A stretch of 64,000 nucleotides of DNA from Paenibacillus alba (GCF_013204855.1 NZ_JABMKZ010000005.1:186001-250000); one strand, 5' to 3'. Numbered from the stretch's first letter, positions 1-7,659 are shown. The notes: a model not told the origin generated them from the letters alone. Numbers and translations are program-made.

Positions 1-954
1 ATCAAACGGTTCGAATGTGAAATCAGGCTGCGCGTACTGTTTCTTCGAATATAACCCAACCTTGGTGGGGTCGAGCGCATGATCCGCAACACGGTTGTAG
101 CTGTCGTAGATTACAGACCGTTTGCCGCGTGGGGTTATACCGCAGTGTCGCTCCAATCCTTCCAAGATTGCGGTCAATTCGCTTTCCGCATAAGAAAAGC
201 TGCGGCCTCCCGTTATCTCATCTCCCATCAGAAACGACGGCAGATTGACCCCTACCCCGGCAAACGGCGACACGAGGTCAAGCATCTTGGCATTCAATAC
301 GCCGGTCCGGGAATCCATATAATCTTTGGCCAAATGTTGTTTCAGGTCGTCTATCGGACGGCAGCGGTAACTGTCGGCGCTTATCTTCGGTCTCGGCTTG
401 AGCGAAATGTTGGCTGCCTCCGATGAATCGTCGGGCAAGCGGCCGCACACCGAACAAAGCGGGTCAGGCAGAATGAAGTGGAGTGAGCTATTCAAAGTTT
501 TCAGGTTAACGATATACATATGTTCTTCCGTATGAGCTCGGCTGCCCCGCAGCACTCGCTGCGTCTCGGCAATCAGCAAGTGAGCTGTATGCCAAAGTCC
601 TGCTGGCGAGGATCTTACGGCATTTTGCGTATCCGCAGGCGACGCCGTGAAACGCCGGTTATCTGCACACTCGGTGCATCCGGGCACACCTGGACGAACC
701 AAAGGCCCGACTATGCCTTCATCCATTGAAATAAAGCCCCGCAGCCACGGGATACCAGTCTTCTGCAGCGCTTCTTCAGCCTCGGAGTATCCGGAAGAAG
801 GCCATTCATCGTGCAGCACCACAACCAATTTCGCCGCTTTCGGTATGTCTGAAGTGAAATCTGTCTGTCGAACGACCTGATAACTATTCAATAGCTTTCT
901 GCATACGATGTCGGCCAATAAACCTTCTCCGACAACTGATAGGATAGCATTCAC
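1..954 (-). CDS. YcaO-type TOMM cyclodehydratase with leader-peptide-binding N-terminus (partial)
   Basis: The reading frame is open from a GTG at 954 to the left edge, giving 318 residues without the C-terminus. The start is chosen because AGAGGTGATC lies 8 bases upstream; no in-frame ATG exists there. The N-terminus (MNAILSVVGEGLLAD) resembles the ThiF/E1-like leader-binding part of TOMM proteins. Two CxxC pairs (C93/C96 and C167/C170) fit the structural zinc site of that domain. Around residues 248-271 the stretch GGRSFSYAESELTAILEG followed by LERH matches the YcaO ATP-binding signature (Ala/Glu-rich helix with E257, E265, E268). YcaO proteins use ATP to cyclise Cys, Ser or Thr in a precursor peptide to azolines. 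It faces the ThiF-like gene at 1202 across a shared 247-bp promoter region. Family assignment is firm; the product and precursor are not visible here. Confidence 0.85.
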   Translation of the reverse strand, partial: MNAILSVVGEGLLADIVCRKLLNSYQVVRQTDFTSDIPKAAKLVVVLHDEWPSSGYSEAEEALQKTGIPWLRGFISMDEGIVGPLVRPGVPGCTECADNRRFTASPADTQNAVRSSPAGLWHTAHLLIAETQRVLRGSRAHTEEHMYIVNLKTLNSSLHFILPDPLCSVCGRLPDDSSEAANISLKPRPKISADSYRCRPIDDLKQHLAKDYMDSRTGVLNAKMLDLVSPFAGVGVNLPSFLMGDEITGGRSFSYAESELTAILEGLERHCGITPRGKRSVIYDSYNRVADHALDPTKVGLYSKKQYAQPDFTFEPFD

Positions 955-1067
955 GCAGATCACCTCTTCTCGCAGCGATGTGCTCCGCTCATTTCGGCGG
1001 TGAAATCTTTATGTTCGCTGCGGTCAATTTTCTCGTCATATTCTCCTTTATTTAAGATGCTTTCATT

Positions 1068-1091
1068 ATATATTAGTGATGACTAATATAT
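1068..1091. promoter_or_regulatory. Perfect inverted repeat between divergent TOMM genes
   Basis: ATATATTAGT and ACTAATATAT form 10-bp arms around GATG in the intergenic region shared by the two divergent TOMM genes. This is the size and symmetry of a dimeric repressor site. No regulator gene is adjacent in the window, so the binding protein is unknown. Confidence 0.45.
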
Positions 1092-1201
1092 GTACGCATT
1101 GGACAAAGTGCTTACAATTTTCAAGACATGAGGGACAAATAGCTGGACATAAAATTACTTGTGAAGTTGGGGCAGATCGGGAATAACGGGGAGGTACTAA
1201 T

Positions 1202-2914
1202 ATGACAAATTTGAACCATTCGATGCGACCTAAGATGAACGAACAATTGCCGGAAGGGGTTCTCAAAGAGTATGCTTCTCAAATTGAATTTTTGGATAGT
1301 TTCGGTCATTCGGGTGCTTATCGGTTTCAGTCCTATCGTCAGGCCAAAGTATTGACGGTCGGCTCTGGTCCATTTTTGATCTCGGTCATTTCTGCGCTGC
1401 TTGTATCGGGAATACCCAAGCTTCACGTGCTAGTCTCTGGCTCAGAGCCGACTGATCGGCAACGAATGCTAGAACTGGCGGCACATACCCGTAAAACGGA
1501 CCCCGAGGTGGCAATAGAGGAAGTTACCCTGCAGAAGGAAGGGCTTAGTAGTTGGCGGGAGGCTGTGAGGCCGTTTGATTCCATTTTGTTTGTGTCACAG
1601 GAGGGTGATATCGAGGAACTGCGGGTTCTTCACGCGGTTTGTAGAGAAGAGAAGAAGGTGTTTCTTCCCGCTGTGTGTTTACAGCAGGTGGGTCTGGCGG
1701 GTCCGCTAGTGCATCCGGACTTTGAGGGATGCTGGGAGTCAGTGTGGCGCAGGCTTCACGAATCTGCGATTTATAAAGCCCCTCAGCAGCTCAGCTTTTC
1801 TTCCACAGCGGGAGAACTGTTAGCGAATGTGATCGTATTTGAATTATTAAAAATGATTACGGGAGCGGACGATGTGGAACAAAGCAATCAATTCTTCCTG
1901 CTAAACCTGGAGACATTGGAAGGAAAATGGCATTCGTTCATCCCTCATCCGCTTGTGACCGGGCATACCGCAGCTGAATGGATTCACGATTTCGACCAGC
2001 AGCTCGAACGGAGATCAAGCAAAAGTGAGAACGGATTGCTTGCTTACTTCAGCCGGTTGACATCGGCTGAATCAGGGATTTTCCATCTGTGGGAGGAAGG
2101 AGACTTAAAGCAGCTGCCGCTCTCTCAGTGTCGTGTTCAGGCAGTCGATCCGCTATCGGAAGGGCCGGCTGTGCTTCTGCCAGACATTGTTTGCACAGAT
2201 TTGATGCATGAGGGAGCGAGGCGGGAAGCGGGGCTGGTCGGGATTGAAGCGTATGTATCTCGAATGGCCAGTCTGCTCGCTTCGAAGCTTCCATCCTATC
2301 AGGAATCAGAGAACCGGATAGACCCGCAGGAATTTATCGGTGTTGGAGCGGGAGAAACGGTTGCAGAAGGCATTGGCCGAGGATTGAAAAAGAGTTTGGC
2401 GGAGGTACTGGGCAAGCGACAGGCATGTCAATTGCCTTCGGTCATTCGAGTACAGTTGTCTGCAATAGAAGATAAACACTGCCAGTTTTATTTGCAGGCT
2501 CTCACGACAATGAAGGGAGAACCAATGATTGGTTTGGGTGAGGAAGTATCGGGATTCCCTGTGATGTGGGTCGGTACAAGTGATTGTTGGTATGGCGGTG
2601 TAGGCTTGAATGTGACCTTGGCGCTGCGGGATGCTTTGCAACAGGCTTTGTTGGAGGCACAAAACCAACAGGCTTGTCTCTCATTGCAAGTGTTGGCGGT
2701 ATCGTCCGTGCATCTAGCTGAACAGTTGCCGCTAATCTTTGAGATTCCTTCACGTGAAGTGACGTTACAACCGGATGTTTTGCAGTCCGCCTTGCAGGTC
2801 TTGGAACGGAACCATAAGAGGCTCTTGGTCTTGGATCTGGCTGTAGAACCGTTTATGAAAGAGGAAATGGCAGGAGTGTTTGGCGTGTTGCTGCGAGAGA
2901 AGGAATCCCGGTGA
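1202..2914 (+). CDS. Putative thiazole-containing bacteriocin maturation protein (ThiF-like)
   Basis: A 570-residue protein with GGGGAGG seven bases before ATG. Residues about 48-80 form a Rossmann-like segment (KVLTVGSGPFLISVISALL) typical of the ThiF/E1-like fold, and the whole matches what I know of the Firmicutes family named putative thiazole-containing bacteriocin maturation protein (ocin_ThiF_like), which sits beside YcaO genes. Near residues 380-400 the stretch GVGAGETVAEGIGRGLKKSL looks like a weakened copy of the YcaO ATP-binding helix, so the C-terminal half may be a degenerate YcaO domain; this is inference. It probably recognises precursor leader peptide or partners the cyclodehydratase encoded divergently. 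No precursor peptide with a Cys/Ser/Gly-rich core was found on either side in the window. Confidence 0.8.
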   Translation: MTNLNHSMRPKMNEQLPEGVLKEYASQIEFLDSFGHSGAYRFQSYRQAKVLTVGSGPFLISVISALLVSGIPKLHVLVSGSEPTDRQRMLELAAHTRKTDPEVAIEEVTLQKEGLSSWREAVRPFDSILFVSQEGDIEELRVLHAVCREEKKVFLPAVCLQQVGLAGPLVHPDFEGCWESVWRRLHESAIYKAPQQLSFSSTAGELLANVIVFELLKMITGADDVEQSNQFFLLNLETLEGKWHSFIPHPLVTGHTAAEWIHDFDQQLERRSSKSENGLLAYFSRLTSAESGIFHLWEEGDLKQLPLSQCRVQAVDPLSEGPAVLLPDIVCTDLMHEGARREAGLVGIEAYVSRMASLLASKLPSYQESENRIDPQEFIGVGAGETVAEGIGRGLKKSLAEVLGKRQACQLPSVIRVQLSAIEDKHCQFYLQALTTMKGEPMIGLGEEVSGFPVMWVGTSDCWYGGVGLNVTLALRDALQQALLEAQNQQACLSLQVLAVSSVHLAEQLPLIFEIPSREVTLQPDVLQSALQVLERNHKRLLVLDLAVEPFMKEEMAGVFGVLLREKESR

Positions 2915-2916
2915 GA

Positions 2917-2943
2917 GCGGGCACTCAACAAAGAGTGCCCCGC
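2917..2943 (+). terminator. Hairpin after ThiF-like gene
   Basis: GGGCACTC and GAGTGCCC form an 8-bp stem with a 6-base loop directly after the stop codon. No T-run follows, so termination is only tentative. Confidence 0.4.
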
Positions 2944-3010
2944 CAGCATTGAAACCAAGAAAAAACCAACCCGTATTCGAAGCTATTTCAGCGATAGGGA
3001 CCGTTTTTTC

Positions 3011-3256
3011 TCATTGTGTTGGATTAAGCAATTACCATACGAAAGCGGATGTGATGATAACCAAAAGAATAAAAAGAACCAAAATAGCTGCTGCACTGTT
3101 ACCATAACCTGCACAACTTCCACCATAACCTACTGCTCCCATGTTTACTCATTCCCTTCTGGTGTTTTGTCACTACGGTATAAACTATGTTCGTTACATA
3201 GTAATTGATTGGACGTTTGACTAGATTGAGTGTTGGAATAGCCCGTATTCATAAAT
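3011..3256. repeat. Direct repeat, copy 1 (YjcZ gene unit)
   Basis: This segment is nearly identical to 3321-3566, offset by 310 bases. The peptide gene and the first ~50 bases upstream of it are unchanged; differences accumulate toward the far end. It is a tandem gene duplication. Confidence 0.9.
3032..3142 (-). CDS. YjcZ-family sporulation peptide, copy 1
   Basis: A 36-residue peptide starting MGAVGYGGSCAGYGNSA and continuing into one hydrophobic helix (ILVLFILLVIITSAFVW). The glycine/tyrosine-rich head plus single membrane helix is the hallmark of small YjcZ-family sporulation proteins of Bacillaceae and Paenibacillaceae. AAGGG lies about 11 bases before ATG. On the same strand, CATAGTTTA (3181-3189) about 40 bases upstream fits the -10 element of mother-cell sigma factors (E or K) loosely. 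The encoded peptide is identical to copy 2. Its role is unknown beyond the family association with spores. Position next to the TOMM genes is probably coincidental. Confidence 0.75.
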   Translation of the reverse strand: MGAVGYGGSCAGYGNSAAAILVLFILLVIITSAFVW

Positions 3257-3277
3257 AAAATTCGGCTTGTGAATTTG

Positions 3278-3312
3278 AAAAAACGGCCGTTTATTTTACG
3301 CGGCCGTTTTTT
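3278..3312. terminator. Bidirectional rho-independent terminator
   Basis: AAAAAACGGCCG (3278-3289) pairs with CGGCCGTTTTTT (3301-3312). The A/T runs flank both sides, so it can stop transcription on either strand; it ends the upper YjcZ copy on the minus strand. Confidence 0.85.
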
Positions 3313-3320
3313 CTTGTTGT

Positions 3321-3566
3321 TCATTGTGTTGGATTAAGCAATTACCATACGAAAGCGGATGTGATGATAACCAAAAGAATAAAAAGAACCAAAATAGCTG
3401 CTGCACTGTTACCATAACCTGCACAACTTCCACCATAACCTACTGCTCCCATGTTTACTCATTCCCTTCTGGTGTTTTGTCACTACGCTATAAACTATGT
3501 TCGTTAAACAGTAATTGATTGGACGAATGACCAGATTGAGTGTAGGAATAGGCGGCATTCGCAAAG
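3321..3566. repeat. Direct repeat, copy 2 (YjcZ gene unit)
   Basis: Second copy of the unit at 3011-3256, offset 310 bases. Differences are a few substitutions between the gene and its distal upstream flank. Confidence 0.9.
3342..3452 (-). CDS. YjcZ-family sporulation peptide, copy 2
   Basis: Encodes the same 36-residue peptide as 3032-3142 with the same ribosome binding site. The candidate mother-cell -10 element CATAGTTTA is kept at 3491-3499. It is followed on the minus strand by the terminator at 3278-3312, so each copy is likely an independent transcription unit. Confidence 0.75.
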   Translation of the reverse strand: MGAVGYGGSCAGYGNSAAAILVLFILLVIITSAFVW

Positions 3567-3589
3567 AAATTATGAAGCAGTACATTCGA

Positions 3590-3618
3590 TTGACATTTAG
3601 TTACATTTAATCTAAAAT
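3590..3618 (+). promoter_or_regulatory. Sigma-A promoter of TetR gene
   Basis: TTGACA (3590-3595), a 17-bp spacer and TAAAAT (3613-3618). The palindromic operator at 3625-3644 covers the expected transcription start. Confidence 0.8.
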
Positions 3619-3624
3619 AAAAAA

Positions 3625-3644
3625 ATGCAAGTAAGTACTTGCAT
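3625..3644. promoter_or_regulatory. TetR operator 1
   Basis: ATGCAAGTA-AG-TACTTGCAT, a perfect palindrome with 9-bp arms immediately downstream of the -10 box. The same motif recurs at 4303-4322 before the dehalogenase gene. Confidence 0.8.
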
Positions 3645-3660
3645 GTAGAGGAGGAGATTC

Positions 3661-4248
3661 ATGAGCGCCAATCCAACTACGGGCGAAAAAATATTGCTGG
3701 CAACCATCAACCTCATGGCCGACAAAGGATATGACAGTACAACGACCAAAGAAATCGCATTAGCAGCCGGAGTGAACGAAGTCACCATATTTCGGCATTT
3801 TGGAACCAAAGAGAAGCTGCTTGAGGCGGCTTTCAACCGGTTTCACTATGGCAATGAGATGACAAAGCTTTTTAACGAAGGTTTTACAGGAAATCTGCAT
3901 GAGGATCTTCTTACACTTAGCAGAACGTACCATAACATTATGAATAGGAATAGAAAACTAATTTCGATCTCACTAAAAGGAAGCAGTACTCTTCCTGAGT
4001 CTGTTCTTCAAGAGGCATCCAACAACCCTAAGCATTTGAAAAATCTGCTCGCACAATATTTAACTACCATGTCATCACAAGGCAAAGTTATCACTTCAAA
4101 TCCTGAAATTCAAGCATTATCGTTCATGTGGATGAATTTTGGAGCTTTTATCAGCAGCCTAAATGCGAAAGAAGCGGTTTCGGAAGAGACGCTGAACGAA
4201 TTTATTGACGAAAGCGTACGTTTATTTACTAAGGCGCTAAGTCCCTAA
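3661..4248 (+). CDS. TetR/AcrR-family regulator
   Basis: A 195-residue protein with GAGGAGGAG seven bases upstream of ATG. Residues about 10-55 form the TetR helix-turn-helix (TTKEIALAAGVNEVTIFRHF), and the remainder is an all-helical ligand/dimer domain without recognisable specificity. Two near-identical palindromes, one on its own promoter and one upstream of the dehalogenase gene, suggest that it represses both itself and that gene until a ligand binds. The inducer cannot be read from sequence; a dehalogenase substrate or product is a reasonable guess. Confidence 0.9.
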   Translation: MSANPTTGEKILLATINLMADKGYDSTTTKEIALAAGVNEVTIFRHFGTKEKLLEAAFNRFHYGNEMTKLFNEGFTGNLHEDLLTLSRTYHNIMNRNRKLISISLKGSSTLPESVLQEASNNPKHLKNLLAQYLTTMSSQGKVITSNPEIQALSFMWMNFGAFISSLNAKEAVSEETLNEFIDESVRLFTKALSP

Positions 4249-4270
4249 TCATAGTTATGGTTCTCTTTGA

Positions 4271-4291
4271 CAGCTCCGATCGGGGCTTTTC
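4271..4291 (+). terminator. Terminator after TetR gene
   Basis: AGCTCCGA and TCGGGGCT make an 8-bp stem with one G-T pair, followed by TTTTCTT. Confidence 0.55.
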
Positions 4292-4302
4292 TTAAACAAT
4301 TA

Positions 4303-4322
4303 ATGTAAGTGTTCACTTGCAT
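4303..4322. promoter_or_regulatory. TetR operator 2
   Basis: ATGTAAGTG-TT-CACTTGCAT shares the symmetry and nearly all positions of operator 1 (3625-3644). It lies 31 bases upstream of the dehalogenase start. Confidence 0.75.
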
Positions 4323-4352
4323 TCATTTCGAAGATGAAAGGTGAGATGTTGA

Positions 4353-5234
4353 ATGATTAGTTCGTCTTTTCCATACGAAAAGAAGCGTCAGCGGGTGTTT
4401 GGTCTAGATATGGCCTATGTGGAGGTAGGAAGCGGCGATCCGATTGTCTTCCTGCATGGCAACCCTACTTCTTCTTATCTCTGGCGGAACATTCTTCCTT
4501 ATGCGCAGAATCTCGGTCGCTGCATTGTTCCTGATCTTATTGGCATGGGAGATTCCGAGAAACTTCCCCATAGTGGACCCGATTCTTACACCTTTGTCGA
4601 GAATCGTCGCTATCTTGATGCCCTGTTGGATCTGCTTAGCGTTCACCAACGAGTTACCTTTGTTGTGCACGATTGGGGGTCGGCACTGGGATTTGATTGG
4701 GCGTATCGCCATCCGGAGGCCGTGAAAGCAATCGCCTACATGGAGGGAATCATACAACCTCGCAGCTGGAGCGAGATCCCTGAATCGGGACGGAAAATTT
4801 TCCAGGCATTGCGATCCCAGGAAGGTGAACAGATGGTTTTAGAACAAAACTCTTTCATTGAGACTAACCTTCCAATTGGCATTCTGCGTAAGTTGACGGA
4901 GGAAGAGATGGCAGAATATCGTCGGCCATTCTCGCAGCCCGGCGAAGGACGACGTCCTACACTAACCTGGCCGCGACAACTTCCGTTTGATGGCGATCCA
5001 GCGGATGTGACTGACATTGTCACCACTTACGGCGAGTGGTTGGTACAGTGCTCGATTCCAAAGCTATTCGTCAAATGTGATCCAGGCACGATGCCGTCCA
5101 CACAGGTAGATTTCTGCCGTACCTGGCCAGCGCAAACCGAGATCACCGTTCGTGGACGTCATTATCCCCAAGAAGACTCGCCTGATGAGATTGGGGTAGC
5201 CCTTGCAGCCTGGTTGAAGAAAATAACAGTATAG
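4353..5234 (+). CDS. Haloalkane dehalogenase (alpha/beta hydrolase)
   Basis: A 293-residue alpha/beta hydrolase whose catalytic residues line up with DhaA-type (HLD-II) haloalkane dehalogenases: Asp107 nucleophile in VVHDWGSALGFDWA, Trp108 and Asn37 (HGNPTSS) as halide-stabilising pair, Glu131 (YMEGII) as acid, His270 in GRHYPQEDSPDEIG as base. Such enzymes hydrolyse carbon-halogen bonds of haloalkanes to alcohol and halide. The length and catalytic spacing are normal, so it should be active. It is a single-gene unit downstream of a TetR regulator and carries the same operator, so it is probably inducible. The natural substrate is unknown; the related luciferase fold (Renilla type) is a less likely alternative. 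Confidence 0.88.
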   Translation: MISSSFPYEKKRQRVFGLDMAYVEVGSGDPIVFLHGNPTSSYLWRNILPYAQNLGRCIVPDLIGMGDSEKLPHSGPDSYTFVENRRYLDALLDLLSVHQRVTFVVHDWGSALGFDWAYRHPEAVKAIAYMEGIIQPRSWSEIPESGRKIFQALRSQEGEQMVLEQNSFIETNLPIGILRKLTEEEMAEYRRPFSQPGEGRRPTLTWPRQLPFDGDPADVTDIVTTYGEWLVQCSIPKLFVKCDPGTMPSTQVDFCRTWPAQTEITVRGRHYPQEDSPDEIGVALAAWLKKITV

Positions 5235-5249
5235 CGTTAAAGTTAGTGC

Positions 5250-5277
5250 ATTCACCTTCTTGGGTGAGTTCTTTTTT
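5250..5277 (+). terminator. Terminator after dehalogenase gene
   Basis: TTCACC and GGGTGA form a short stem around TTCTT, followed by GTTCTTTTTT. Confidence 0.6.
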
Positions 5278-5315
5278 GGTTTTGGTGCCAGGGTTTTGAA
5301 AAAGTTGCTTTGTCA

Positions 5316-5330
5316 AAGTTTCAGAAAATT
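5316..5330. promoter_or_regulatory. Candidate CodY box
   Basis: AAGTTTCAGAAAATT differs at one of fifteen positions from the CodY consensus AATTTTCWGAAAATT. It lies about 80 bases upstream of the GntR gene, so that regulator may be repressed in rich nutrient conditions. Confidence 0.6.
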
Positions 5331-5389
5331 TAATTTTCCCTCTAGATTAATTAAGAAATATCTGCTAAGATAAAAAACGAAATAACTTG

Positions 5390-5403
5390 TATGACATGTC
5401 ATA
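5390..5403. promoter_or_regulatory. GntR operator 1
   Basis: TATGACATGTCATA is a perfect 14-bp palindrome just before the GntR start. The 12-mer TGTATGACATGT is shared with the site at 6137-6159. Confidence 0.7.
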
Positions 5404-5411
5404 ACTAAACG

Positions 5412-6119
5412 GTGTATGAATTGCGTATCAAAACTATCGAAAAGCAAAATATCGTAGACGAGGTCTATGATCAGATGAAAACGAATATTGTATCTGGTTC
5501 CTGGAAGCCAGGGGACAAGATTCCTTCAGAGAATCAGCTGTGTCAAATGTTTAATGTGAGTCGAGTGAGCGTGAGAAGTGCGATTCAAAAGTTAAGAGCT
5601 ATTGGCATAATTCAAACACGCCAAGGCCAAGGATCTTTTGTATCCCAATCGATCAACGATAATATGGTCGACAATTTCATTCCCAAAATGAATTTGAGCG
5701 AGAAAGAGATTCTCGATATGTCGGAATTTCGTGAGACGATTGAATTCAAATGCATTGAGCTCGCTGTGCAAAGAGCGGATGAAGAAGATATGCTTCAGAT
5801 TGAGAACGCTCTCAACAAAATGATTGCAAACAAAGATGATTACAAGAAGTACTCAGAGGCCGACTTTGAGTTTCATCTTGCCATTGCGAAGGCTTCCAAG
5901 AATGATATTCTCTTTATGGTGATGAAAAACACCAAGGATGTATTTTATCATTACTTGGAGGAATTGAACCGAGTCTTGGGAGTTAATGAAGATAGTCTGC
6001 AAGGACATATTGAGCAATTTCAGGCGCTGCGCAATAAAGATAGTGCAAGAGTCAAAGCCAACATTAAACAGGGTATGGATGAGAATATGCTTAAAATCCG
6101 GGAAAGAATGGGCCGTTAA
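5412..6119 (+). CDS. GntR-family regulator (FCD/FadR subfamily)
   Basis: About 235 residues. The N-terminal winged helix is clear (VSGSWKPGDKIPSENQLCQM, then VSRVSVRSAIQKL and RQGQGSFV), followed by an all-helical FCD ligand domain from about residue 95. FCD regulators typically sense sugar acids or other carboxylates. The start is uncertain: GTG 5412 gives the longest form, TTG 5421 would give the more usual MRIKTIEKQ start, and neither has a strong ribosome site. Matching operators before this gene and before the downstream importer suggest autoregulation and control of that operon. Confidence 0.88.
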   Translation: MYELRIKTIEKQNIVDEVYDQMKTNIVSGSWKPGDKIPSENQLCQMFNVSRVSVRSAIQKLRAIGIIQTRQGQGSFVSQSINDNMVDNFIPKMNLSEKEILDMSEFRETIEFKCIELAVQRADEEDMLQIENALNKMIANKDDYKKYSEADFEFHLAIAKASKNDILFMVMKNTKDVFYHYLEELNRVLGVNEDSLQGHIEQFQALRNKDSARVKANIKQGMDENMLKIRERMGR

Positions 6120-6136
6120 AAGCACTTTTTTCTCGA

Positions 6137-6159
6137 TGTAACATGTATGACATGTTACA
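6137..6159. promoter_or_regulatory. GntR operator 2
   Basis: TGTAACATG-TATGA-CATGTTACA, 9-bp perfect arms, between the GntR gene and the binding-protein gene. It contains the same TGTATGACATGT-like core as operator 1 (ATGTATGACATGT). Confidence 0.7.
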
Positions 6160-6305
6160 AGATGTCCGTCCATTGCTTAATTCTGAATACATAACGATGA
6201 AGAGAATGCCGCATTACTATTGTGTTTGTTGGATGCAGGACTAAAACCTATTGTTCTGCATTAGCAATATATGTAATTTTTATTCCAAAACGGAGGGTTG
6301 AAGAA

Positions 6306-7640
6306 ATGAAAAGTAAACGTATGATTTGGACTAGCTCTATCTTGGCGCTAACGCTTGGTATTACCGCGTGTAGTGGACAAAAATCAGAAACACCATCAGC
6401 TGGAGCCAGCACCACAGACAAAGGGAAAGGTGTAATAACGCTCAAAATCATGTCAGCTACACAAACAGAAACACCAGGGGGACCAGCTGAAAAGTCGATT
6501 GCAGATAAATATATGGAACAGCACCCCAATGTCAAAATTGAGTTTGTTGGTGTTCCAATGAATGAAATGTACAAAAAAATATCGGTGCTTGCTGCAGCAG
6601 CAGATCTTCCCGATGCTTTTACGAGCACACCTGAGTTTATGCGGACTGCTTACGGAATGAACATTACGGAAGACCTCACGAAGCTGTTTGGGGCGGACTA
6701 TTTAAAAGAGTTCTATCCCAATATGATTCAAGAATCAAGCATTGATGGCAAATTGCAGCTGCTTCCTTGGACAGCGACTCCTCAAGCTTTGATTTACCGC
6801 GGGGATTGGTTTGAGAAAGAAGGACTTAAAGCACCGGAAACATGGGATGATTTCCTTGAGGCGGCTAAAAAGCTTACGAAGGATACGAAGGGCAGCGGAA
6901 AGACGGATCAATGGGGGTTTGCGCTCATTGGTACACGTAACACCTCTGGAGGGACTCGTTTCTTGCCTGTACTGCGTTCCTTTGGAGCGGAAGAAATCCG
7001 TAAAGATGCAAGCGGCAAATGGATCACCGATCTAGATACGCCTAAAGCCAAAGAAGCACTGCAATTCTACGTAGATCTAAACAATAAGTACCATGTTGTT
7101 CCACCAGGAGTAACGGAAACAGGCTTTCCCGAAGCAGCGAGTTTGATGGCGACAGGTAAAGCAGCGATGATCATTAGCGGCCCGAACGCGATCGGTACGA
7201 TTTTGTCTCAAAACCCAGATCTGAAAGGGAAACTCTATAGTGCTCCTATTCCGAAAAAGGAAGAGCATAAAGCAACATTTGGTTTGCTTGGCTATTCCGT
7301 ATCCGCTCAAAGCAAAAATAAGGAAGCGGTTGCAGATTATTTGAAATTTCTAGTTAGTCAAGAAAATGCCTTGAAAATGAATGATGTAACGGGAACCTTG
7401 CCTACGAAGATCGAAGCGGGTAAGAGCCAGCAAATGTCTACACCGGATAAGGCAGGCTTTGTGAAGGCATTAGAGTTTGCCTATTCAACTCCTACATTTT
7501 CTGCCTATTCACAATTTTATGATATTGTAGCCGAGGAATATCAAACCCTGTTAGCTACCGATTCTAAAATGACTGTGGATTCAGTAGCTAAAAAGGCGGC
7601 AGACCGTGCAAATGATCTGATCGGCAAGGAAGGTAAGTAA
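6306..7640 (+). CDS. Sugar ABC transporter substrate-binding lipoprotein (family 1)
   Basis: A 444-residue lipoprotein. ATG 6306 is chosen because CGGAGGG precedes it and MKSKRMIWTSSILALTLG followed by ITAC is a proper lipoprotein signal; a longer in-frame extension lacks a ribosome site. The mature part has the family-1 solute-binding fold (LKIMSATQTETPG, then a CRPDLPDAF-like hinge region seen here as AADLPDAFTSTPEF). It delivers a ligand to the two permeases downstream. No ATPase gene is present; carbohydrate importers of this type commonly share an MsmX-like ATPase encoded elsewhere. The neighbouring mannonate-dehydratase-like gene suggests a sugar acid or uronate oligomer as ligand. Confidence 0.9.
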   Translation: MKSKRMIWTSSILALTLGITACSGQKSETPSAGASTTDKGKGVITLKIMSATQTETPGGPAEKSIADKYMEQHPNVKIEFVGVPMNEMYKKISVLAAAADLPDAFTSTPEFMRTAYGMNITEDLTKLFGADYLKEFYPNMIQESSIDGKLQLLPWTATPQALIYRGDWFEKEGLKAPETWDDFLEAAKKLTKDTKGSGKTDQWGFALIGTRNTSGGTRFLPVLRSFGAEEIRKDASGKWITDLDTPKAKEALQFYVDLNNKYHVVPPGVTETGFPEAASLMATGKAAMIISGPNAIGTILSQNPDLKGKLYSAPIPKKEEHKATFGLLGYSVSAQSKNKEAVADYLKFLVSQENALKMNDVTGTLPTKIEAGKSQQMSTPDKAGFVKALEFAYSTPTFSAYSQFYDIVAEEYQTLLATDSKMTVDSVAKKAADRANDLIGKEGK

Positions 7641-7659
7641 GCAGTACCAGAATCAGCTA

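Noticed and set aside
79..880. Plus-strand open frames in the first kilobase
   Set aside because: The minus strand carries a full YcaO-type coding frame over the same bases with recognised motifs and a ribosome site.
3032..3142. YjcZ-type peptide as precursor of the TOMM pathway
   Set aside because: It lacks a leader/core division and a heterocycle-rich tail, has a membrane helix instead, and lies on the opposite strand with its own terminator.
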